Source of the DNA: Massilia psychrophila
GTDB lineage: Bacteria > Pseudomonadota > Gammaproteobacteria > Burkholderiales > Burkholderiaceae_D
DNA: 64,000 nucleotides
Direction of reading: 5' to 3'
Assembly: GCF_002760665.1 (NCBI RefSeq)
Contig: NZ_PDOB01000001.1
Location: forward strand, 1 to 64,000
Positions 31,798 through 39,144 of this stretch are shown here, in pieces (the first letter of the stretch is position 1; every line of letters starts with the position of its first letter). Under the pieces are notes generated by a model that saw only the letters and a list, made by a program, of their open reading frames with translations, did not search any database and was not told the DNA's origin. The position numbers and the translations under genes were made by a program.

Positions 31798-31829
31798 GCC
31801 CACTCCCTTACCGGAGTGGGCATTTTTTT
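31798..31829 (+). terminator. Second Rho-independent terminator after secF
   Basis: GCCCACTCC and GGAGTGGGC form a nine-base stem with a six-base loop, followed by ATTTTTTT. It points along the plus strand, away from any annotated gene, since the next gene is on the minus strand and ends at 31861. Confidence 0.88.
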
Positions 31830-31860
31830 GCCTAAATGGTTTTACTGTTATCGGAACAAC

Positions 31861-32694
31861 TCAGAACAGCGCGGCGGTAAGGCTGCTGACTTCTTCGCTT
31901 GATTCTTCGAGGATCGCGGCAAGAGTGCCTTCGCCGACGATGAAGTCGACCGTTGCGGCCGACCGGCGCGAAGTGGCGCCTGGCCGCACATGCAGCGGCG
32001 AGTCGACCGGGGCAAGATCGTTGGCCAGCATCAGGGTGTCGCCCAGCGTCTCGGGCGGCAAGGCGCGCATGCCGCCCCACATCGCTTCGATTGCCTGCAT
32101 CACCGCTGCCGGCACGCCGAGCTTGGCGAGCACACCGCGCCCGATCGCCATTTCGCCATATTCGATCCATTCCTCGGGCTCGCCGTCGAGCAGGCCCGGA
32201 AATTCGGCGGCGCGCGAGAGCAGATAAAATCCGCCCACTTCGTGCACGATGCCGGCAAACATCGCCGTTTCCGGGTCGATGCAGGTAACGCGCCGCGCGA
32301 TCACCTGCGACAGCGCGGCGACATGGGCCGAATGCTTCCACAGCTGGTCGGCTTTGGCACGCAGGCGGGGTTCGGTGATCTTGCTGTCGAGCTGGCGCAC
32401 GATGACGGCGGCGGCCAGCGCGTTGAGGGTGCGAACGCCGACTCGCTGCACCGCGGCGCGCACATGGGTGACGTCGTTGCCGGAGCGCTTGTAGGCAGCC
32501 GAGTTGGCGATCGCCACGGTGCGCGCGGCAAGCAGCGGTTCGGCCTGCACCAGCCTGGCGGCGCTATCCGCATGCAGCTCCGGGTCGCAAAGCGCCCTCT
32601 GCAGCTTAAGGGTGGCGTCGATGTTGGTCGGGAAAGTGAGCTCGCCCCGTCCAGCTTGGGCGGCAATGCTTTTGAAAGCTTCGAGTCTGTCCAT
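31861..32694 (-). CDS. HDOD domain protein
   Basis: A 277-residue soluble protein with a single HDOD domain over most of its length: the FPTNIDATLKLQRALCDPE start, LLAARTVAIANSAAY and the VQRVGVRTLNALAAA helix are typical, and the HD-like part keeps MFAGIVHEVGGFYLL. Such proteins act in signal networks, often with c-di-GMP or chemotaxis links, but have no fixed reaction. A TATAAT on the minus strand at 32701-32706 lies only about six bases from the ATG, so the transcript may be nearly leaderless. An alternative is a promoter further upstream. Confidence 0.87.
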   Translation of the reverse strand: MDRLEAFKSIAAQAGRGELTFPTNIDATLKLQRALCDPELHADSAARLVQAEPLLAARTVAIANSAAYKRSGNDVTHVRAAVQRVGVRTLNALAAAVIVRQLDSKITEPRLRAKADQLWKHSAHVAALSQVIARRVTCIDPETAMFAGIVHEVGGFYLLSRAAEFPGLLDGEPEEWIEYGEMAIGRGVLAKLGVPAAVMQAIEAMWGGMRALPPETLGDTLMLANDLAPVDSPLHVRPGATSRRSAATVDFIVGEGTLAAILEESSEEVSSLTAALF

Positions 32695-32776
32695 GGAAAA
32701 ATTATACTCCCAATGGTGACGTGGAAATGTCTAAGCCGTTCTCAAAAGCATTTTTTCGCCGGCCTGCAGGCGTGTG

Positions 32777-33058
32777 TCAAGGCAGGCTGAAGATGGCGTC
32801 GCAGCCATCCGCGGGCGCCGCGGCGTCTTTCAGCTCGTCGACCAAGCCCAGGTCTTCCAGTTCCTCGACTGCGTTGTTAAAACTGTTGACCTTGGTGGCG
32901 CCGATCAGGCGATAGATGTCGCCGGCCTCGTTGCGCACGCCGATCAACATTTTCTCCTGGCGCACTTCGGCGCTGGAAGCGATATCGAGCAATAGGTTGC
33001 CGATGATGTTCTTGTCAAAATTGGCCGGCGTTTTGCCGTCGAGCAGGGCGGTTTTCAA
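32777..33058 (-). CDS. Small conserved-looking protein of unknown function, TTG start
   Basis: A 93-residue acidic soluble protein with no recognised domain. The reading frame runs far upstream but there it is antisense to other genes. A TTG at 33056-33058 with AAAGGA just ahead is the best start. That TTG shares bases with the TGA stop of the MarR gene (TTGA), so the two are coupled. A C-terminal stretch rich in Glu, Asp and Leu (VEELEDLGLVDELKDA) may form a helix. Function is unknown; a role tied to the MarR regulator is inference from coupling only. Confidence 0.65.
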   Translation of the reverse strand: MKTALLDGKTPANFDKNIIGNLLLDIASSAEVRQEKMLIGVRNEAGDIYRLIGATKVNSFNNAVEELEDLGLVDELKDAAAPADGCDAIFSLP

Positions 33059-33528
33059 GGTTTTTCCTTTGGTAGTGGCGTTGAGGTTGGGGTGCCGGCG
33101 CCGGCGTCGGTGATCAGTTGCTTGAGCTTGCACAGGGCTTGGTCGATGGCATCGAAATCGGCGTCGCTGCAGGAGGCGAACAGTTGCTTGCCGTGCGCAA
33201 CGACGGTCGGGAACACTTGGTCGAACAATTGTTCGCCGCTGGCGGTCAGGCGCACAAAAAAAGAGCGCCTGTCGCCGCCGCTGCGCTCGCGCGCAACCAG
33301 GCCCTTCTGTTCCAGCCGTTCGATCACCCCGGTCAGGGTGCCCTTGGTAATCAGGGTGCGTTCGCCCAGTTGCTTGTAGGTCATTCCGGTCGTTTTGCCG
33401 AGGGTGGCGATGATGTCGAACTGGGCATGCGTCAGCCCGCACTGGCGCACCGACTCGCCCGAAAAGCGCTCGAAGCCTTGCATGCACTCCGCCAGCAAGC
33501 GGACACTGCGTAAGTATCGTTCCCCCAT
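33055..33528 (-). CDS. MarR family transcriptional regulator
   Basis: A 157-residue dimeric winged-helix regulator. The HTH region is YKQLGERTLITKGTLTGVIERLEQKGL near residues 51-77, followed by the wing RERSGGDRRSFFVRLT. It is divergent from an EamA exporter gene, the usual arrangement when a MarR protein represses itself and an efflux gene. It overlaps the small downstream gene by the TTGA junction. Confidence 0.92.
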   Translation of the reverse strand: MGERYLRSVRLLAECMQGFERFSGESVRQCGLTHAQFDIIATLGKTTGMTYKQLGERTLITKGTLTGVIERLEQKGLVARERSGGDRRSFFVRLTASGEQLFDQVFPTVVAHGKQLFASCSDADFDAIDQALCKLKQLITDAGAGTPTSTPLPKEKP

Positions 33529-33536
33529 ATGCCGTA

Positions 33537-33564
33537 ATTATAGCTGGCCCGCATGATTTGCCAG
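33537..33564 (-). promoter_or_regulatory. Candidate sigma-70 promoter of the marR-type gene
   Basis: On the minus strand CTGGCA and TATAAT are 16 bases apart and lie just upstream of the regulator start codon. The match to TTGACA is four of six. No clear operator palindrome was seen in the 124-base divergent gap. Confidence 0.5.
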
Positions 33565-33652
33565 TGGGGTCTGTTCGCCTTTTACGGCAGAGGCAGTTAC
33601 CATACGCATAGTCCATCAGGTATTTTTGTTCAAATAGTCGCCGAAAGCTTTC

Positions 33653-34567
33653 ATGACCCATCAGTTCCGCGGCATCCTCGCCTTGCTGCTCGTCACCTTG
33701 GTATGGGGCACGACGTTCCCGGCGATGAAGGACCTGACCGCGTATTTTGCGCCGGCCTGGATCATCTTTATCCGCTTCTTCGTTGCCGCCGTGTTGCTCG
33801 CGCCCTTTCTCTACAAGGCCGGGCGCGACGACCTGGTGTCCGGCGGCCTGCTCGGCGTGCTGCTCTTCTTCTGCTTCCTGTTCCAGGTTGAAGGCCTGGC
33901 GCTGACCAGTTCCAACCGCAACGCCTTTATCTGCGGGCTGTCGGTACTGATGGTGCCGCTGCTGGGCCTGGTTGGCGGCAAGCTGCCGGAAAAACGCATC
34001 GCGCTGGCGCTGCTGCTGGCGCTTTCCGGCCTGACGGCGCTGTGCTGGGATGGCGGGCCCTGGGGCCTTGGCGATACCTATGCTTTGATGAGCGCGGTCG
34101 CTTTTGCCCTGTACATCAGGATGATGGAGTTTTATACCCGGCGCGCATCGCGCCTGATGGCGCTGACGGCGGCGCAGATCGTCACGGTAGCCCTGTGTGC
34201 GGCGATCTGGCTGCTGGCGCGCGACGTGCCGCGCACCGCCATCGACGCCGCCTTGGACCAGGCCAATGACTGGACGTATATCGCCCACGGCCTGCGCCAG
34301 TACGCGGTGAACCTGCTGTACCTGGGGGTGGTGGCGACCGCCGCCATCATCTCGCTGCAAAGCTGGGGCCAGGCGCGCGCCACTGCCAATGAGGCGGCCG
34401 TGATCTACTCGTTCGAACCGGCCGCCGCCGCCTTCTTCGCCTTTTTCTGGCTGGCCGAGTCGATGACCGCGCGCGGCTGGCTTGGCGGCGCGCTGCTGAT
34501 CACCGGGATGATCGTCAGCCAGTGGAACGCCGCACCGCGCCCGGCGGCCGTGCTGGCGCCCGAGTAA
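33653..34567 (+). CDS. EamA/DMT family transporter
   Basis: A 304-residue inner-membrane protein with about ten membrane segments made of two EamA halves; TLVWGTTFPAMKDL in TM1 and the EAAVIYSFEPAAAAFFAFFWL stretch in the second half are characteristic. These proteins export metabolites or amino acids. It is divergent from the MarR-type gene, which may control it. The substrate is unknown. Confidence 0.9.
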   Translation: MTHQFRGILALLLVTLVWGTTFPAMKDLTAYFAPAWIIFIRFFVAAVLLAPFLYKAGRDDLVSGGLLGVLLFFCFLFQVEGLALTSSNRNAFICGLSVLMVPLLGLVGGKLPEKRIALALLLALSGLTALCWDGGPWGLGDTYALMSAVAFALYIRMMEFYTRRASRLMALTAAQIVTVALCAAIWLLARDVPRTAIDAALDQANDWTYIAHGLRQYAVNLLYLGVVATAAIISLQSWGQARATANEAAVIYSFEPAAAAFFAFFWLAESMTARGWLGGALLITGMIVSQWNAAPRPAAVLAPE

Positions 34568-34585
34568 ACGCGTTCGCTGCTTAAC

Positions 34586-34639
34586 ATTCGACTTATTCGA
34601 CTTATTCGACTCATTTCACTCATGCCACTCATGCCGCCC
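34586..34639 (+). repeat. Degenerate 9-bp tandem repeat spanning the start of the regulator gene
   Basis: Six 9-base units run head to tail: ATTCGACTT twice, ATTCGACTC, ATTTCACTC, ATGCCACTC, ATGCCGCCC. The last two supply ATG codons, the first of which (34622) is the start of the GlxA-type regulator gene. No normal ribosome site lies ahead of them. Confidence 0.85.
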
Positions 34640-35581
34640 GCCGATCTCGCCCGCCTGGCCCAGCTGGCCCACGAGGCGCCACTACGCGTGTTGCTGGTGA
34701 ACGCCGGCGAACCGGGCTCGCTGACCTGGTCCGGCCTGTACCAGCCGCTGCGGCTGGCCGCCAGGCTGCTCGGGCCGCAGCGCCTGTTGGTCGACGTGCG
34801 CGGCCCCGACGAGTTCGCCTTTGATGCGCTGTGCCACTGGCACCTGGTGCTGCTGGTGGCGGACGAATCGGAAGCTGCGCAGAAACCGGCCAGCAGCCGG
34901 ATCGTCATCGAGCGCGCGCGCGCGGCGCCGTTTTGGGGCGGGGTCGGCGCCGGCGTGCTGTGGCTGGCCGACGCGGGCCTGCTGGGCGGCGTGCGCGCGG
35001 CGCTGCCGTGGGCGCTTTACCTCGACGTCGATACCAACGCCGATCACGCCATCTTCACGCCGCACCTGTTTGAGATCGACGGTAACCGCCTGACCTGTTG
35101 CGGCGGCGCTGCCAGCATCGACTTCGCGCTGACCCTGGTCGAGCTCGTCTATGGCGTCACGCTGCAGGCCCAGATCAAGGAAACGCTGTGCGTCGACCGC
35201 GTACGCGGCATGGACGAGCGTCAACGCGTCGCCCTGCAGGCACGCTTCGGCGCCTTGCAGCCAAAGCTGAGCGAGGCGGTGACGCTGATGGAGGCGAACA
35301 TCGAGGAGCCGCTGTCGACCGACGATATCGCCGGGCTGGTCGGCTTGTCGCGGCGCCAGCTCGAACGGCTGTTCAAGCAATACCTCGGCAGCCTGCCATC
35401 GCGCTATTACCTCGGACTGCGGCTGCAGCGCGCCCGCCAGTTGCTGCTCGACACCAACTATTCGATCGTGCAGGTCGGGCTGATGTGCGGGTTTTCCTCC
35501 GGCTCGCATTTCTCCACGGCCTTCGGCGCCCTGTTTGGTAATACCCCGCGGGAAGAGCGCCAGCGCAAGCTCAACGGCTAA
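34622..35581 (+). CDS. GlxA-type AraC family regulator (DJ-1/PfpI domain plus HTH)
   Basis: A 319-residue regulator with an N-terminal DJ-1/PfpI-like domain (to about 190) and a C-terminal AraC DNA-binding domain with two helix-turn-helix motifs; STDDIAGLVGLSRRQLERLFK and IVQVGLMCGFSSGSHFSTAFGALFGNTP are clear. In Pseudomonas such regulators (ArgR, CdhR, GbdR) control use of arginine, carnitine or betaine. It lies 1.2 kb upstream of the AST operon, with only the RAYT locus between, so it is a good candidate for the arginine-responsive ArgR-type activator. The start sits in a 9-bp repeat array; ATG at 34631 is an alternative. Confidence 0.88.
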   Translation: MPLMPPADLARLAQLAHEAPLRVLLVNAGEPGSLTWSGLYQPLRLAARLLGPQRLLVDVRGPDEFAFDALCHWHLVLLVADESEAAQKPASSRIVIERARAAPFWGGVGAGVLWLADAGLLGGVRAALPWALYLDVDTNADHAIFTPHLFEIDGNRLTCCGGAASIDFALTLVELVYGVTLQAQIKETLCVDRVRGMDERQRVALQARFGALQPKLSEAVTLMEANIEEPLSTDDIAGLVGLSRRQLERLFKQYLGSLPSRYYLGLRLQRARQLLLDTNYSIVQVGLMCGFSSGSHFSTAFGALFGNTPREERQRKLNG

Positions 35582-35586
35582 CTTTT

Positions 35587-35608
35587 AATGGGGTCAGACC
35601 CGTTTTTT
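35587..35608. repeat. REP-like element, copy 3
   Basis: AATGGGGTCAGACCCGTTTT lies six bases after the regulator stop codon, in opposite orientation to the tgt-yajC copies. It may act as the regulator gene's terminator, being followed by TTTTTT. Confidence 0.85.
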
Positions 35609-35664
35609 CAACGCCGGTGGTTCCGAACCGCCGTCAAAAAATCGGTTCATGCCGCAATCATAAA

Positions 35665-35700
35665 ACCCTCGCGAAGAGCGACAGCGCAAGCTCCACGCTT
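35665..35700 (+). repeat. Imperfect duplicate of the 3' end of the regulator gene
   Basis: ACCCTCGCGAAGAGCGACAG followed by CGCAAGCTCCACGCTT closely matches the last coding bases of the regulator gene at 35543-35580, and both are followed by a REP-like core. The piece between two REP copies is therefore a diverged duplication rather than unrelated spacer. Confidence 0.75.
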
Positions 35701-35707
35701 TGTTTTC

Positions 35708-35732
35708 AAAATGGGGTCTGACCCGTTTCTTT
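35708..35732. repeat. REP-like element, copy 4
   Basis: AAAATGGGGTCTGACCCGTT is the fourth copy of the core; its central base is T instead of the A in copy 3. Confidence 0.85.
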
Positions 35733-35760
35733 GATGTCGAAAGTCTGCAAATGCCGTTGA

Positions 35761-35787
35761 ATAAACGGGTCAGACCCCGTTTTTTTG
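35761..35787. repeat. REP-like element, copy 5
   Basis: ATAAACGGGTCAGACCCCGT followed by T residues lies 108 bases ahead of the RAYT start codon. Together, copies 3-5 fill most of the 313-base gap before the transposase gene, which holds no other gene. Confidence 0.85.
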
Positions 35788-35894
35788 CCCCTCTTGGCAA
35801 CGTGCTTGGATCGTGGCGCGCTTGAGATTGCTCGCGGGCGGCAGGCCGGATCCAAGATAAGGTGTGACTTTTGCCCTGCTTTCGCGAGCGTCCA

Positions 35895-36578
35895 ATGCCA
35901 CGCCAATCCCGTCCAGTCATTCCTGAAGTTCCGCTTCACATTACCCAGCGCGGCAATAACAAACTTCCGTGTTTTTTCGAGGAAGCCGACTTCCTGGTCT
36001 ATCTCAAGTTGCTGCACGCCGCATCGATCCGCGCCGAGTGTCGTATTCACGCCTATGTGTTAATGAGCAATCATGTCCACCTGGTGGTGTCGCCCACTAA
36101 CGCGCAAGGGCCGGCAATGCTGATGAAGTCAGTTGGCGAACGCTACGTGCAATACGTGAACCGCCGCCACAGCCGGACTGGCACGCTGTGGGAGGGCCGC
36201 TATCGTTCGTGCCTGGTGCAATCAGAGCGTTACCTGATGATTTGCCAGCGGTACGTCGAGCTCAATCCGGTACGGGCGTGCCTGGTGAATGAACCGTCTG
36301 CCTATCGCTGGTCGAGTTATCGCCATAACGCGCATGGGCGAGAAAGCAAGATCGTCGCGCCGCATGAGCTCTACAGTCGGATGGGGCTTGATCCAGCGTC
36401 CCGGCAAAGCGCTTATCGTGCTCTTTTCGACGAGGTACTCGGGAGCGACGCTTTGGTTCAGGTACGCAAGGCCACTCATGGCAATACCGCGCTCGGAAGT
36501 CCCGAATTCGTCGGAAAGTTTGCGCAATTTCAGGGGCGCAACTTGATGCCACGAAAAATCGGCCGGCCGCACAGATAA
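35895..36578 (+). CDS. REP-associated tyrosine transposase (RAYT, Y1/HUH family)
   Basis: A 227-residue single-domain HUH nuclease. The metal-binding motif is SNHVHLVV near residues 56-63, and TGTLWEGRYRSCLVQSERYL with the candidate catalytic Tyr lies near 96-115; VELNPVRACLV is the usual RAYT block after it. RAYTs are domesticated relatives of IS200/IS605 transposases that act on REP hairpins. There is no second transposase gene and no inverted terminal repeats. Three REP-like copies lie upstream and one downstream, as expected for a RAYT gene with its REP family. The ATG at 35895 is preferred over an open frame eight codons longer. Confidence 0.9.
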   Translation: MPRQSRPVIPEVPLHITQRGNNKLPCFFEEADFLVYLKLLHAASIRAECRIHAYVLMSNHVHLVVSPTNAQGPAMLMKSVGERYVQYVNRRHSRTGTLWEGRYRSCLVQSERYLMICQRYVELNPVRACLVNEPSAYRWSSYRHNAHGRESKIVAPHELYSRMGLDPASRQSAYRALFDEVLGSDALVQVRKATHGNTALGSPEFVGKFAQFQGRNLMPRKIGRPHR

Positions 36579-36607
36579 AAGGTGGAAAAAATAGGCGTTG
36601 GCCAGAT

Positions 36608-36632
36608 AAAAAACGGGTCTGACCCTGTTTTA
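36608..36632. repeat. REP-like element, copy 6
   Basis: AAAAAACGGGTCTGACCCTG followed by TTTT lies 30 bases after the RAYT stop codon and closes the locus on the downstream side. It has one change from copy 2 in the right arm. Confidence 0.82.
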
Positions 36633-36715
36633 AGGAAATTGATGGCGTGCTGCCGGTACGGCCAAAAATGAAAAAGACTGTCGCAGTTCGAAAAGAATTT
36701 TGTTGCCGGCTTTCC

Positions 36716-36721
36716 TATAAT
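36716..36721 (+). promoter_or_regulatory. Candidate -10 box of the AST operon
   Basis: A perfect TATAAT lies 58 bases ahead of the aruC start codon but no sequence like TTGACA is found 16-18 bases upstream. A weak -35 would fit a promoter that needs an activator, such as the arginine-responsive AraC-type protein known for the Pseudomonas aru operon. Confidence 0.45.
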
Positions 36722-36779
36722 GGTGCAACGCCCGGCCGTCGAGTTCGGGTGATTTACCAACATTGGATGAGGATTTGCC

Positions 36780-38024
36780 ATGAACGCTAAGCTTGATTCG
36801 GGTGTCACAACGCGGCCTGTCACACGGCAGACTTTCGACGACGTGCTGGTGCCGACCTATGCCCCGGCCGCGATGGTGCCGGTGCGCGCGTCGGGCCTGG
36901 ACCTGTGGGACCAGTCAGGCAAGCATTACCTCGATTTCACCGCCGGCATCGCCGTCACCAGCCTCGGTCACGGCCATCCGCTGCTGGTCGACGCCCTCAC
37001 CAGGCAGATCAACACCCTGTGGCACCTCGGTAACGGCTACACCAACGAGCCGGTCCTGCGCCTGGCGCTGGCGCTGACCGAGGCCACGTTCGCCGACCGT
37101 GCCTTCTTTTGCAATTCCGGCGCCGAAGCGAACGAGGCGGCCTTGAAACTGGCGCGCAAATACGCCCACACCAAGTTCGGCCCGCACAAGTCGCGCATCG
37201 TGTCCTGCCTGGCGTCGTTCCACGGCCGCACGCTGTTTACGGTGTCGGTCGGCGGCCAGCCGAAATACACCGAAGGGTTCGAACCGCTGCCGCAAGAGAT
37301 CAACCACATTCCGTACAACGACATCGCTTGCGCGCGCGCGGCGATCACCGATGACGTCGCCGCCGTCATCGTCGAGCCGATCCAGGGCGAGGGTGGCGTG
37401 GTCCCGGGCGATCCGGCCTTCCTGAAGGCGCTGCGCGAGCGCTGCGACGAAACCGGCGCGCTGCTCATATTCGACGAAGTCCAGTCCGGTGTCGGGCGCA
37501 CCGGCGCGCTGTATGCGTACATGGAGTGCGGCGTCACGCCCGACATTCTGACGTCCGCCAAGGCGCTCGGCAACGGCTATCCGATCGGCGCCATGCTGAC
37601 CACCGCGACTATCGCCGAACACTTCAACGTCGGCTCGCACGGCACCACTTACGGCGGCAATCCGCTGGCCGCAACCGTTGCATTGAACGTGCTCGATACG
37701 ATCAACACCCCAAGCTTCCTGGCGCGCGTGAAGCAGGCCAGCGCGCAGATCTTCGCCAACCTGACGAAGCTGGCGGCCGACTATCCCCAGCTGTTCGGCA
37801 AGGTGCGCGGCAGCGGCCTTCTGATCGGCCTGCCGGTGGCCGAAACTTTCGCCGGCCGCGCCAAGGATTTCACCAAGGCGGCCGAAAGCCTCGGCCTGAT
37901 GCTGCTGATCGCCGGACCCGGCGTGATCCGCCTGGCGCCGGCGCTGATCGTCTCCGACGCACAGATCGCCGAAGCCGACCGCATCATGCGCGGTGCCGCC
38001 GACGCCGTGCTGGCGGCTGCCTGA
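36780..38024 (+). CDS. aruC: Succinylornithine/acetylornithine aminotransferase
   Basis: A 414-residue class III PLP aminotransferase. [13 protein letters not shown] and [15 protein letters not shown] with the PLP Lys261 are clear, and [12 protein letters not shown] is family-typical. As the first gene of the AST operon it should convert succinylornithine to succinylglutamate semialdehyde with 2-oxoglutarate; ArgD-type enzymes often also serve arginine synthesis. GAGG precedes the ATG. A TATAAT lies 58 bases upstream. Confidence 0.92.
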   Translation: MNAKLDSGVTTRPVTRQTFDDVLVPTYAPAAMVPVRASGLDLWDQSGKHYLDFTAGIAVTSLGHGHPLLVDALTRQINTLWHLGNGYTNEPVLRLALALTEATFADRAFFCNSGAEANEAALKLARKYAHTKFGPHKSRIVSCLASFHGRTLFTVSVGGQPKYTEGFEPLPQEINHIPYNDIACARAAITDDVAAVIVEPIQGEGGVVPGDPAFLKALRERCDETGALLIFDEVQSGVGRTGALYAYMECGVTPDILTSAKALGNGYPIGAMLTTATIAEHFNVGSHGTTYGGNPLAATVALNVLDTINTPSFLARVKQASAQIFANLTKLAADYPQLFGKVRGSGLLIGLPVAETFAGRAKDFTKAAESLGLMLLIAGPGVIRLAPALIVSDAQIAEADRIMRGAADAVLAAA

Positions 38025-38098
38025 ACCCGAACCTGCATTTGCACGCAAGGCACTCAAGGCAAGCAGGGCAAGCAACGAACTCAACCCAGGGAATCCCC

Positions 38099-39133
38099 AT
38101 GCATGTTGTCCGTCCGGCCCTGCTGTCCGACATCACGGCGCTGGAAATACTGGCCGCCGTGACGATGCCCGGTGTCCATACGCTACCAAAAACGCGCGAG
38201 AAAATCGCCGCCTCGGTGGAGCGCTCGATCGCCTCGTTCGCCGCCCATGTCGACATCCCCAGCGAGGAATCCTACCTGTTCGTGCTGGAGGACGGGGTCA
38301 GCGGCGCGATCGTCGGCACCGCGGCGATTTTCGCCTCGGCCGGCTCGAACGGCACCTATTTTTCGTTTCGCAATGACGTCATCCAACAGGTGTCGCGCGA
38401 CCTTAATATCAGCCACAGCGTGCACGCGCTGACCCTGTGCTCCGAGCTGACAGCGTACTCGCAGCTCTCCAGCTTTTACGTGCGCGACAGCAGCGCGGGC
38501 CTGGCGGCGGCGCTGCTGTCGCGTGCGCGCCTGCTGTTTGCGGTGCTGGCGCCGCACCGCTTCGGCGACCGTTTCTTTGTGCCGCTGGCCGGCGTCACCG
38601 ATGCCCGCGGCTCGTCGCCGTTTTGGGATGCTTTGGGCCGCAAATTTTTTAAAATGGATTTCCTCGACGCCGAAAAAGTCATCGGCGGCGCCCGCAACCG
38701 CACCCTGATCGTCGAGCTGATGCCGCACTATCCGGTGTACGTGCCGCTGCTGCCGGGCGACGCCCAGGCGGCGATGGGCCAGATTCATCCGGACGGCGAA
38801 CTGGCCTTCAACCTGCTTACCGCCGAAGGTTTCGAAGCGGACGACTATATCGATATTTTTGATGGCGGCCCAATCCTGCAGGCGCACAAGAATTCGCTGC
38901 GTTCGTTCACCGGCGCGCTCGTGCGCCGCGTGGCGTTGGCCGTTCCTGAACTTGCCACCGCCGGCGACGCGCCGGCGACTTACGCCATCGCCGCCAGCAA
39001 CGAGCAGAGCTTCCGCGCCATCACGGCCACCTGCCCGCCGGTCGAATCCGGCGAGTTGGTTTACCTGACGCAAAATGCGCAAGACGCGCTGATGGTGGCG
39101 CCCGGCGACAGCGTCATCTGCGTCAGAACCTGA
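38099..39133 (+). CDS. aruF: Arginine N-succinyltransferase, alpha subunit
   Basis: A 344-residue GNAT-fold subunit of AST. It starts MHVVRPALLSDITALE and shares ARGSSPFWDALGRKFFKMDF and VELMPHYPVYVPLLPGDAQ with its neighbour. With aruG it transfers succinyl from succinyl-CoA to arginine, the first step of the pathway. Two different subunits, as in Pseudomonas, rather than one AstA protein, as in E. coli, are encoded here. It follows aruC by 74 bases. Confidence 0.94.
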   Translation: MHVVRPALLSDITALEILAAVTMPGVHTLPKTREKIAASVERSIASFAAHVDIPSEESYLFVLEDGVSGAIVGTAAIFASAGSNGTYFSFRNDVIQQVSRDLNISHSVHALTLCSELTAYSQLSSFYVRDSSAGLAAALLSRARLLFAVLAPHRFGDRFFVPLAGVTDARGSSPFWDALGRKFFKMDFLDAEKVIGGARNRTLIVELMPHYPVYVPLLPGDAQAAMGQIHPDGELAFNLLTAEGFEADDYIDIFDGGPILQAHKNSLRSFTGALVRRVALAVPELATAGDAPATYAIAASNEQSFRAITATCPPVESGELVYLTQNAQDALMVAPGDSVICVRT

Positions 39134-39144
39134 AAGACAACTCT

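Noticed and set aside
31669-31829. Riboswitch (c-di-GMP, SAM) or 6S/4.5S RNA downstream of secF
   Set aside because: The GGGCAACGCACAG stretch only loosely recalls a c-di-GMP element; the conserved core is absent, and no 6S or SRP RNA signatures were found.
33059-34360. Long upstream extension of the small TTG-start gene
   Set aside because: It runs antisense to the EamA exporter and across the MarR gene in another frame; a TTG start with a ribosome site explains the real gene.
35582-36640. A complete IS200/IS605-type insertion sequence
   Set aside because: There is no TnpB, no defined left and right ends, and the protein is of the RAYT type; repeats are REP-like and dispersed.
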